Origin: Orbilia blumenaviensis
Taxonomy: Eukaryota; Ascomycota; Orbiliomycetes; Orbiliales; Orbiliaceae
Direction: 5' to 3'
DNA: 64,000 nucleotides
Assembly (NCBI GenBank): GCA_036872755.1
Contig: JAVHNS010000009.1
Location: 310,001-374,000 of the forward strand
Shown here piece after piece: positions 1 to 9,983 of this stretch. The first letter of the stretch is position 1. The number at the start of each line of letters is the position of its first letter. Both the position numbers and the translations under genes were made by a program. The notes beneath the pieces were generated by a model. The model did no database searches. It had not been told where the DNA came from and saw nothing but the letters and a program-made list of their open reading frames with translations.

Positions 1-2277
1 GATCTTACGTGGATCATTGCCTCTGGTACCCTGACCGCTGGCTCTTTCCTCCTTTTGTGCGGGTCCTTATCGGTAGGTTGCATTTTTTTCGATGCTTCGG
101 CGATTCCCCTTTGCTTAAAAACTTGATATCTGGGGAAATGTGTGCTGCAATCTGCATACCGCATTCTCGAGGAATTCTCCATGTTGAATTACCCGCCTGA
201 CTTACTTTCGCTAACTTTGGCTCGATGCAATGGGAAAACAGGACATCGTCGGTCGAAAACGTATGCTATTCCTTAGCTACGGATGGTTCGCTCTCTGGAA
301 TCTTGCTGCTGGCTTTGCGAAAAGCCATATCCTATTTGATATATTTCGTGGCCTGGCCGGAATCGGTTAGTACTCTTGTCTCGGCCTTCTTCTTTTTGTT
401 GCTCTCCTTCAATGCGAAGCTATGATATATCTTCCAGCTAAAGTTGGAAAATGTATCGGATGAAGATGCAGGTTCCGGGGCTAACATGCGACTTTACTTG
501 ATTGGCTTGTAGGAACTGTGAGTTGAAGAAAATGCGACCCTTATTTAGGACATGGTCCAGGGCATGTTCCGCGAAAAAAACTAACAGGGATGCCCTCAAG
601 GCCGGAGCGATTCCAGCTTGCGTTGGGATTATAGGTTCGACATATCAACGAGGAACAAGGAAGAATAAGGCTTTCGCTGTCCTCGGAGGCTTCCAGCCTC
701 TTGGCTATGTTTTCGGTAGGTTTATGCCCACTTTCTCATACTAGGTAGCAGTAGCGGTGGGAAGCAAGACTTCCGTACCAATGAAGCTGTTGACATTGAC
801 ATTGTTATTTCGCTGGCAGGCATTGTTACTGGTGGTATCGCCACTGAGTTTCTTTCATGGCAAGCCAATGTCTGGTTCCTGACGATCGTGTACACCGCCA
901 TCACCGTCCTCACCTGGTTCTTTGTCCCATCGGACCGGGAGCTTCTTGAACATGTCCGGATGCAAGAGCTCCGCGGCAACAGGATGAGCGGAATTCAACA
1001 GTCTCAAACCGTCGTGGTCGAACAACCCATCATGACCCTTCTCAAGCAGGTTGATTTCATTGGGGCTTTCCTCGTCACCGCTGGATTCGCCCTCTTCGTC
1101 TTCTCGCTCACATCGGCGTCTAAGGCCGCTAGTGGTTGGACTTCTCCCGAAATTCTGTCCTGTCTTATCATTGGTATCGCTCTAGTTTTATCGTTCTTGG
1201 GGTGGCAGTGGTATGTCGGTCGCAAAGACAATAAGTCTGGCATCCAACCACTTATGCCGTTGTCTATCTGGACATACCCAAATCTTGGATTGGTAGGTTT
1301 ATTTTCCATGATATGATTCCCCCCCTAATTACTATTTTCTGATCCACCCGCTAATGATGTAACGTTCATGTTTATATAGGTCATGGCTATTGTTACGCTT
1401 GGTTTTATCAACTTTTCCGGTATTCTTATGTTCTGGAGCACGCTCTGGTTCCAGGAAATCAACAAAGTAACTCCCCTGATAACGACTGCTCGTTACCTGC
1501 CTCAAGTCATTGGGGGTTTCATCGTCAATGCCTTCGCAGCTTATACCCTTCACCTTATGTAAGCATCTTTCTCCGCCGTTCCAGATAGTCGTTTCTTTAT
1601 ACGGGCTCTCTGACGAAGGAAATAGTCCCGGAAAACTGCTTCTGATCGTCGGCATGATCGCATTTACCGGTTCCACGTTGCTATTTGCTCTCCAGCCCGC
1701 GAATGTTTCTTATTGGGCCATGGCGTTCCCTTCCCTGTGTCTGTCGGTGGTCGGCGCCGACCTAGTCTATATGGTCTCCAACCTCTTCGTTTCAGAATCC
1801 GTGCCCAACAATCTCAAGTCAACCGCTGGTGCTGTGTTCAATACTGTGATCGCCCTCGCCAACACTATTGGTCTTGGTGCTGGAGCTGCGGTCGCTAATT
1901 CAGTCGCCAATCGAGGCGCACACACCGGCGAGAGCGACGAGGCATTCATGGTTAGAACCTTCCAATCGGCTTTCTGGTTCGGGACAGCTGCATCAGCCAT
2001 CGGCACAATCCTCTGTTTGTTCGTTAAAGTTGGACGACAGGGACACGAGAAGCCTGGCGATATCGAGGATTCAGCGTCCGAACAAGGCATTGAAGGCGGT
2101 GTATCCACGAGTGGTATTGTTCAATCAGAAAAGGACAAGGCCGATAGTAGCAACAACGAAAGCGGGTCCACAGTGATTTCGATCGAAGGACGGGGTACGG
2201 ACGGAAACCGCCAAACACCAATGCAGTCGCATTCCATCCTGGAACTGGACGAGAAGGACGCGAAGGCTACTACCTGA
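1..2277 (+). CDS. MFS transporter, DHA2 (14-TMS) family, ATR1/AMF1-like; 5' end outside window
   Basis: Plasma-membrane proton antiporter of the drug/small-ion export type. The visible part gives 539 residues. My exons are 1-72, 242-365, 513-517, 601-715, about 820-1292, 1380-1558 and 1626-2277; the joined length keeps one open frame to TGA at 2275-2277. The exon 1/2 junction rebuilds the MFS loop signature GSLSDIVGRKR, followed by FDIFRGLAGIGT, GIIGSTYQRGTRKN and LGGFQPLGYVFG, typical of DHA2 transporters. Later exons carry hydrophobic helices (MAIVTLGFINFSGILMFW, LLLIVGMIAFTGSTLLFAL) and the ESVPNNLKSTAGAVFNTV loop. The roughly 90-residue C-tail is acidic, Ser-rich and cytoplasmic. A 5-nt microexon (513-517) is needed to keep the frame. 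All introns carry GTNNGT-like donors, and several have CTAAC branch sites. Substrate is unknown; the ATR1/AMF1 likeness (azole, boron or ammonium export) is inferred from the loop motifs only. Confidence 0.85.
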
Positions 2278-3212
2278 GTCCTATGCCACATAGTCTAATA
2301 ATACCTTAGACTAGGACTGAGCGGGTTAGGCTTTTTTTTTTTTTTTATGGAAAAAGTAGAAGAAAGGCTTAAAAAAAAGTCGCAGCTGGTTTGCCTTCAC
2401 GCGAAGGCATTTATAAATATAAGCCTCCGTTTATATACATACACGGCTGTTTTTCTCTCCCATCACTATTATTAGGTGGTGTTACTCTGAGCCGGCATGT
2501 TGCATGCACCCAGTTTTTAATGGTGCCCATTTTCGATAAATTCCTCCCTTTGTTTCTTTTCCTTTTTTCTTCTTCATATACGGCATACGATTGCACGGAG
2601 CATTAGAAACGGCGTCTTTCCTCCTTTTCTTTTTTCTTTCGCATATATAATACGGTGGTGACGGCCGTGATAGGTTAATGTGTACCTAGAACAGAGAAGT
2701 GAAGATAATGAGCATAGAAGCGAAGTAGAAGCAAATAAAATAAACAAAATAATGAATCAATAGTAAATGGTTCAAAGGGGTCTACCTATATCTACCGTAC
2801 GGGGTTTTGGTTAGTTCTCAAGACGGTTTATGGAAAAAAGGAAACTTAAAATAATATAAATAATGACTTAAGGGGAATAAGACAGCTTGTTTTCCTTTTA
2901 AAATGTTTTAATATTCGGAAGCAGTCCCATAAAAGTATCCAAACCCCTGCGGTATATAGAAAGGCGGCTCAGCTAAGATGTGCATCTTGGACACCTACAT
3001 ACAGCTTTTTCCAAAAGTAAAATAGGCCTAACTGCTAATACTCTAGCGCAAGATAAACTTGTGTAACTCTGATAGAAAATACCACTACAACAACACCAAC
3101 TATTACTATTATACCACCACAACATTTAAAAACCGTGTGTTATATCGTTCGGTCAGCTTCAAGCTAGTGATCGATTTCAGGTACTTGGTAGCGTAATGCC
3201 ATCAACCCGAGC
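2278..3212. other. Intergenic region between convergent genes
   Basis: This 935-base gap lies between the 3' ends of the transporter and the PNP_UDP gene. It is AT-rich, with T/A homopolymers just after the transporter stop (about 2332-2346), as expected for 3'UTR and polyadenylation signals. The short open frames here have no recognisable product. Confidence 0.6.
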
Positions 3213-4337
3213 TTATCTGCCATGAAAGTTCGCAGACCCTCCGATTGAAATTGTTCCCGAGCCAGTGTTTTGGAATCCTGTTCCTTGGAAAAAAGCCTGA
3301 TGACCAGATCCATAGTTGGTGGCAGATATAGTCGGACCTTGGCCCGGTGTCAATGAGGTGTCGGCTGAAGCTGAAGGCTTCGACACCTTTGAGGCGAGAA
3401 TGATGATCATCTCCTTGGCACACGCAGCAGCCGTTGCGGCAGCATAAAAATGCCAGTCATCATTCTTATGAGTGTCCGCATAATCGGAAATGCCGCGGAT
3501 GACAAGGTAACTTAACCCAGTCGCAATGCCAGCCGCTTCCATCTCGAAGCAAAGTACATCGCCCACTGCTTTGACGATCTCATCCCTCTTTGTGGCGCTC
3601 TTTATGACCCGATCTCCTGACGCAATAAGCCCGTAGTGGATCTTAGGCCCTTTGAAGGCACGCCGCTCCCTAAGCAGAGTGTTAGCCGCACCTCCACCGC
3701 ACATCCGACATGTAGTCTCGCCGGGTTTGTGCAAGTAGTCTGCTTTATATGCGATATCAGGTCTATTTGATGGGCGGCTGTATTCGCCAAGCGTCTCGTC
3801 CTTTTCCACCATTGCGGTGATGAATTCTTCCACTCCTTTTGACTTAACCCGATGATCCGACACCATCTTCTCCGCGATATTTATTAGTAGAGGTGGAGGT
3901 GGCTGCAAGTACCCTTTAGGGGTAAACCCGTCCTCAGTATCTTTTCCCAGATCATATTGGATTATACCAGCATGATTTCCTTGGGGTTTGCTGACGACGA
4001 CATCGCCCAGGCGTACATCATTTTGGGTTCCCGGCACACCTCCTCCAATTCCGATAAGAAAGCGGTACTTGATATTTTGAAAGGTACGCTCTAAGTTCTG
4101 AGCAGCGGTAGCAGCGGCGGCTTTCCCTTGGGAGCCCGGGAGGTATGTGAGGACGACATTCAGGCCGCCAAGCTCGCCAAGGATATATACGTTTGGATCG
4201 CCCTGCTGTTCGTCGGAATCAGCCAGAGTGGTGTGCTCATGGTCAAGCATGTAGCGAAGGGCGCTCATTTCGAATTCCATTGCGGCTATAACCGCGACGG
4301 TATAATCTTTATGGGAATATTTTTTTTCGTTCGACAT
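3213..4337 (-). CDS. PNP_UDP (purine nucleoside phosphorylase-fold) protein with C-terminal NLR-matching motif
   Basis: A single-exon gene of 374 residues. Residues ~13-325 form a PNP_UDP_1 (MTA/SAH nucleosidase and nucleoside phosphorylase) domain: start strand VAVIAAMEFEMSALRYML, the fungal-type DPNVYILGELGGLNVV, the glycine loop FLIGIGGGVPG, LGDVVVSKP, LIASGDRVIKS, the substrate-binding FEMEAAGI and the catalytic RGISDYAD followed by AAATAAACAKE. This fold cleaves or phosphorolyses N-glycosidic bonds of nucleosides; the substrate here is unknown. In fungi the domain is common as the N-terminal effector of NACHT/NB-ARC receptors, but here it stands alone. A low-complexity linker (~326-348) leads to a final 26-residue Gly/Asn/Ser-rich tail with FQGTGFQNTGSG, which matches the N-terminus of the divergent NACHT-WD40 neighbour. 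I infer an amyloid-type signalling tail. The ATG start fixes the full N-terminal strand of the fold. Confidence 0.88.
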   Translation of the reverse strand: MSNEKKYSHKDYTVAVIAAMEFEMSALRYMLDHEHTTLADSDEQQGDPNVYILGELGGLNVVLTYLPGSQGKAAAATAAQNLERTFQNIKYRFLIGIGGGVPGTQNDVRLGDVVVSKPQGNHAGIIQYDLGKDTEDGFTPKGYLQPPPPLLINIAEKMVSDHRVKSKGVEEFITAMVEKDETLGEYSRPSNRPDIAYKADYLHKPGETTCRMCGGGAANTLLRERRAFKGPKIHYGLIASGDRVIKSATKRDEIVKAVGDVLCFEMEAAGIATGLSYLVIRGISDYADTHKNDDWHFYAAATAAACAKEMIIILASKVSKPSASADTSLTPGQGPTISATNYGSGHQAFFQGTGFQNTGSGTISIGGSANFHGR

Positions 4338-4722
4338 GGCGGATACCGTGGATCGATCAAGGGTAGTTAGATTCCTAAAAACGTGGGATGAAGCTCTGAG
4401 TGTTCTCGTTGGGTAAAGGTGAACACTTGCTGTAAACCTGGGTAAGACTTCGACTTCGTAGAATTCAACAGCCAGGTATTACTGGGATGAAACAAAATTA
4501 TAATTTATTCTCCGGGCTTGGATAATCGTAAGGATCCATACTTAATATTTTCAGCCTTGTAGGCGCTCAAGTCAAATGCTGATTGGTCAGTATTTATATA
4601 CCCTAGGCCCGCGCAGTCAAACTGAAGCGGGGTAGGATATATATTTATGATGCATACAGTAAACATGATATTACACCCACGATATCCACACTATTAAAAT
4701 TCAGCTCCTTCTAACCAGCACC
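4338..4722. promoter_or_regulatory. Shared divergent promoter of the PNP_UDP / NACHT-WD40 pair
   Basis: Only 385 bases separate the two divergent start codons, so the two genes probably share control elements. Visible elements are an inverted CCAAT box (ATTGG, 4583-4587), a TATA-like tatttatata at 4592-4601 and a second AT-rich atatatattta at about 4636-4646. Both TATA-like elements lie on the receptor side. Assignment of individual elements is a guess; the shared position is what the sequence shows. Confidence 0.5.
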
Positions 4723-7700
4723 ATGACGGATTTTCATTCCGAGCACCGTACAAGTGAGCAGCAATATTACAGGTCTGACCTTCGCGGGCAGGGATTGCAG
4801 AACACCGGTACTGGATCAATCCAAGTGTCAGGAGATGTGAATATCAACAGCGATCCCGATTACGACCAGAATGCTCACTGCCTGCGGGACCTAAAAACAA
4901 CCGATCCCCGTGATGACAAGAGGCGCATCGAGAGTAAAAAGGGTGGCCTACTAGCCGACTTGTATGTCTGGGTTCGCGATAACCCCGAGTTCAAGCAGTG
5001 GCGCGATGGCACGGATAGCCGACTACTCTGGATCAAAGGTGATCCTGGCAAAGGCAAGACCATGCTCATCTGTGGTCTTATCAACGATCTGAGAGATATG
5101 AAGACCAGTATCGACAATCTGGGAAATCCGAATACTGAAGCAAATGCCAAAAACCTCATATACTTCTTTTGCGAAGCTACCGACCCGCGCATTAACAGTG
5201 CCACGGCCGTCATACGCGGACTAATGTTCATGCTAGTAGAGCAGCAGTCCAAACTTCTCCCACACTTACGCAAGAAGTATGATAATACTGGCGATAAGTT
5301 GTTTCAGGACGCTAATGCCTGGACGGCTTTGTCAACAATCTTAATCGATATGCTGCAGGACCCTGGATTAAATTTCACGTACTTGGTTGTTGATGCACTC
5401 GACGAATGCAGGACAGATCTATCAAGTCTCCTTGACTTTATCGTTTTAACGTCGTCTAAAAGTCTACGTGTCAAGTGGATCGTCTCTAGCCGCAACTGGC
5501 CAACCATTCAGAAGTACCTTGACAAAGCCATGGGGAAAGTCAAGTTGTGTCTTGAGCTAAACGAAGAATCTATTTCCATGGCCGTCGAAAAATTTATCGA
5601 GATCAAAGTAGATGATCTGGCAGAGCAAAATGAGTATGACGAAGCCTGCAAAGAAGAGGTACAGGACTACTTGTCATCAAACGCGGAGAACACCTTCCTT
5701 TGGGTAGCATTGGTCTGCGAAGAACTCCGTAATATCGATCCATGGGACGTTCAAGAGAAGTTGAAGAATTTTCCCCCGAAGCTTGATGAACTCTACGCCT
5801 GGATGATGAACCAAATCCACAACTCAAACTATGCTGAACGTTGCAGAGGTATATTAGCCACTGTTGCTGTTGCACGTCGGCCTATTGTGTTGAAAGAACT
5901 ACTGTTTTTTATTGATATTAAAGGGATTCGCCCCAATAATTACAATGGCCTAAGGACTATCATAAGGCAATGTGGCTCTTTTCTGAATTCACCCGATGTT
6001 GAGGGCGGCGCACATGGTGGAGAAACCATTTCGTTCGTTCACCAGTCGGCGAAAGACTATGTTATGAAAAACGCAGCGACGATATTTCCCGACAATGAAA
6101 ATGCGATACATCAACAGATAGTGCTACGGTCAATCGATACTATGCACAAAGTACTACGAAGAGATATATATAATTTACAGCACCCTGGTCGCTCAATTGA
6201 TGAGATTGAAGCACCGCATCCGGACCCACTGGATCCAGTCCGTTACGCCTGTACCTACTGGCTTGATCACCTTTGCGCGATCGAAAGCGGTTGGGATGAA
6301 GAAATCCTGCGCGATGGTGGCAAGGTCGACGGGTTCCTAAGAAAACACTTTCTTCACTGGCTTGAGGCTTCGAGCCTTATCAAAGACGAATTTGATATCG
6401 TAATTAAGCTCGGAGGCTTACTTTGGGTTAGTTACTGCCCAGCAAAATAGAATGTTCGCACATTAACTCAGATTGGCCTAGAAACTTTCACTCGGATCCG
6501 TACTTTTTCAACTATCATCTGATGCACATAGATTTATCCTGTCCCACCAATATACTATCAAATCTACCCCTCTACAAGTTTATTCGTCGGCCCTTTTATT
6601 CAGCCCTACTAACAGCTTGATACGAACGATTTTTAGGAGCGAAGAACCGGAGTGGGTTACTGGGAAACAGGTTATGGGAACAGGCTGGGGAGCCTATGTG
6701 CAAACATTTGGCTATTTTACTGACAAAAAGAGCGAATTTGACACCAGTGTGGTTGCTTTTTCGAACGACAGCACGCGGATAGCGGCATTGTCGAGAGGAA
6801 CCATCAAGGTCTGGGATCTCAATCGGGGTGCTTGCATACAAACACTAGAATATCGTAAAAATTATGGATTTGAGACTAACGATACTCGGGTCAAGTGTAT
6901 TGCATTCTCAAATAATAACCATGATTTAAGAATTTTAACTGAGCTGGATGATAAAACATTTCAGATTCGAAATTTCACAAACAGTGGGGCACGCTCGCAT
7001 ATGCATGACACCATGCGCGTGCCAGGAGAGACTTCAGGTTGCTTTCAAATTCCCTTCAGCTATGGGGAGCGCACCCGAGTAACTTTTTCGCATGATGGTA
7101 CACAGCTAGCGTTGTGGCGGGATGGGACTGTCAGGATTTGGGGCGTCGATGATCTCCTTGTTGGAATTAGTTCGCGGGGAATCGAGATGAGGTACCAGCA
7201 TACCAGGTATCCTGAGCGCTTTAGTCCGCACGTTATCGTGGTTTTCTCGAAGGATAACAACCGAATAGCAGTTAGCATGGAACACAGAATTATAATTTGG
7301 GATACCACCGACGGCATCTGTGAAAAAGTGCTTCCTCTCTACAATAACGTCAACTCGATTCCATCGATTGCATCGATTGCATTCTCAACTGATAACAAAC
7401 AGCTAGCATTCGCACTCGGCGGCAAATTCGAAATCTGGGATATCGGTACTATTCACAGCACTTACAAACTTAGAAAAGTGATCACGCGCTCCAGGGAGTT
7501 CATCGACCCGCACTGGAATAGCGCACTCGCTTTTTCGAATGATGGCAGTCGAATAGCATTGGGGTCGCGGCACGATATTCAAGTCTGGGATATTGAGAGC
7601 GGTGCCCATCTACAGACCCTTTCCGGCCACGATGGCTCGATTAGATTGATCCGTTTTTCTGATGATGGTAGATGGATGGTCTCGATATCTTTGGGTCCAG

Positions 7701-8752
7701 TCGCAGAAATTAAGATCTGGGATAATAACAATATTTATACGCCAGTGGTCGACCCTGTCGATTCTCATGACTATAGAGTCTGTGGGATCGTAATCTCAGT
7801 TGATGGTGTACGGATCGCATCAACAAGTGCTGATGGAATAGTTAAACTCTGGGATAGTAGTGGCGCCTGCACACAAACGCTCAACGCTCAATGTCTCCGC
7901 CGTTACGGAGAGGCTAACGTCGCGGCCTTCTCGAATGACGGTAAAAGGATTGCAACGAACACGGATAATAAAATCAATGTTTGGGATATTGATGACCGTG
8001 GTATCTGCGGAAAAGCACCCGTCGAACTTTCCAGGGGCCCTTTTCGCATTAAGTCGATAGCATTTTCGCATAATGATAAACTAATAGCATCATCGACGGG
8101 GAACCGAATCGATATCTGGAACGCCAGCGGTTCCCACATAAAAACAATGATATACAAGTCCGCTATAGCTAAGAAAATCTGGATGCCTGAAAGAACCGCG
8201 ATCGCATTTTCAAATAACAGTAAACTAATCGCATTAGCATCGGATAATGGCCGCAGGGATGGCTTCATGGAGTTTAACATCTTGAACACTAAGAGCATTC
8301 CCGATACGTCCGTCGATGAGTATCGAGGCTGTTTCCCTGAAGTAACTGGAGTAACTATAACAATTCAAGACGACGGCAGCCTTAAAGTCCCCACACTCGA
8401 AAAAATCATGGTCGATAACGCAGATTTAAAAGTGCGTGTTTTAGGTGCTGGGGGTGTTGTAGTTCTGCAGATCACCGATGCCGACCTGTACCAAGTATAT
8501 TTTGCCTCCGACTCCGACTCTGAATTCGGATCCGACGTTATGATATCGATGGATATGCTGGAAGTCCAACATGACGGCTATGGGATAAGTGCTGATAGGG
8601 CTTGGGTCACTTGGAACGGTCAAAATGTTCTTCGATTGCCGTTGGAGTACCAGCCAGAGCATTTCGACATTGTGAATAATACTCTCGCCATCGGCTGCTC
8701 CTCAGGTCGGGTCTTGATATTTACTTTCTCATCTGAGTCTCCTCTGAAGTAG
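4723..8752 (+). CDS. NACHT-WD40 STAND receptor (fungal NLR) with N-terminal amyloid-like motif
   Basis: Exons 4723-6426 and 6482-8752 join in phase 0 to give 1324 residues. The 55-nt intron has donor gttagt, a ttaac branch and a cctag acceptor. Splicing removes the apparent stop at 6448 and restores the conserved linker (DAHRFIL, then PLQVYSSALLFSPTNSLIRTIF) found between NACHT and WD40 parts of fungal NLRs. Residues 20-41 hold a Gly/Gln/Asn motif (RGQGLQNTGTGSI) like the tail of the neighbouring PNP_UDP protein. The NACHT ATPase has Walker A GDPGKGKT (106-113) and Walker B YLVVDALDEC (~217-226), so both nucleotide-binding motifs are intact. From ~655 to the end lie about ten divergent WD40 repeats (IKVWD, VRIWG, IIIWD, FEIWD, IQVWD, IKIWD, VKLWD, INVWD, IDIWN), likely a ligand-sensing beta-propeller. 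The family acts in non-self recognition and programmed cell death in the cytosol. The WD repeats are too divergent for recent repeat homogenisation. Confidence 0.92.
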
Positions 8753-9983
8753 CGCCGCTATACGAATAATCACCATTACAGCTTTTACTAAATTCTAGAA
8801 CACCTTTGTCGTGAACGCATGTATATATTGTGCAATTTGTGGCCTCAAATTTTCAACTGATAAGTAAATTTAATTAATTGGCCACGGCGGAAATTTAGCG
8901 GGCTAAAGAATGTTGTCTTTGTCACTTAACTACCTAGATATATCTATCGTTGATACGCGACTTAATATTCATGCCAGTAGTTGGGCAGGGAGGCAGGCAA
9001 GCAAGTTAACAAACAAGCGAGCGGGTAAGTGGGCAAGCAGGTAATATATATGTTAAATTAACGTATTTATGCCAGATTTCTGTAGCGCCAAGATCTGCTT
9101 AAAAGTTCAGTGTGTTCTGACCCCTTTTGTATGGTATAAGTTATAGGCATATCGTTTAACTGATAGCACGTATATATTGACGCAGTAATGATAATCTAAT
9201 TCTACGATAACCGGAACTAAGTTATGCTTGCTTGGGGTCTATTAGAGGCGTCTATGTTACACGTGATTACATAAGCGATACCACGTGCTCGACTCTTGAA
9301 GGTCAACAGTTTTAATCCCTACTTGGCTAATGGAAAGTCTTGGCAGTCGGAACTCGGCAGCTAAGGTTCGCATTCGATAGACGCGAAATAATTATGACAC
9401 GACATCGACACGTCCTCAGATGATCAGGGTATATAATAATTATACGATATCATAGTATCATCTAATATAATATACACATATAGCGGGTGAAGGGCAATGC
9501 AATGGATGACTCCTTTCCCCTCTGTGCCACAGTCAAACAGTGTTAGACCATGCATGTGTATGTATTTGTAGTAGGCAGGGATGGAGAGAAACTCCCCACC
9601 ATTGACATCGAATCCTGTCGCAGTTTGGCCTGATTTGGCCTGATTCGGAGTTGGTTCCTTCTCACTCTCCCTCTCCTTCTCCTTCTCCTTCTCGCCGTCA
9701 TGTATCAGTATCAGCATCAGTATTAGCATCGCTGCTAATTTATATATAGAGAGAAGGCAGCTAGTCCCATTCTCTTTCCCCTCCCTCCTCCCCTCATTCT
9801 CTTCCTTCACCTCTCATTAATGTTACTTAATTGACATCGTCACCAGCATCAGTATATACCTAACTACCTAGGTACTTACCTCTTAGGTTACCTAAATAAT
9901 TATATAATCAAACCACCGAGGCACTCAAGTACTTCGGTGTATACTATACTATACTATATATAGGTAGGTAGTAGTAAGCCACG
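8753..9983. other. Gene-free upstream region with two CACGTG palindromes
   Basis: No convincing coding frame is present in these 1.2 kb. Two exact CACGTG (bHLH-type) palindromes lie at 9260-9265 and 9282-9287, 22 bases apart. About 8990-9045 is a degenerate GGCAAGCA-type repeat. Pyrimidine-rich stretches (9655-9690, 9765-9815) precede the transglutaminase-like gene and probably belong to its promoter or leader. Confidence 0.5.

Noticed and set aside
6427..6616. Receptor as a pseudogene broken between NACHT and WD40
   Set aside because: A short intron with standard signals restores the frame and the conserved linker.
9424..9810. 128-codon minus-strand frame
   Set aside because: Lys/Glu-rich low complexity from a pyrimidine-rich promoter stretch; no motif.
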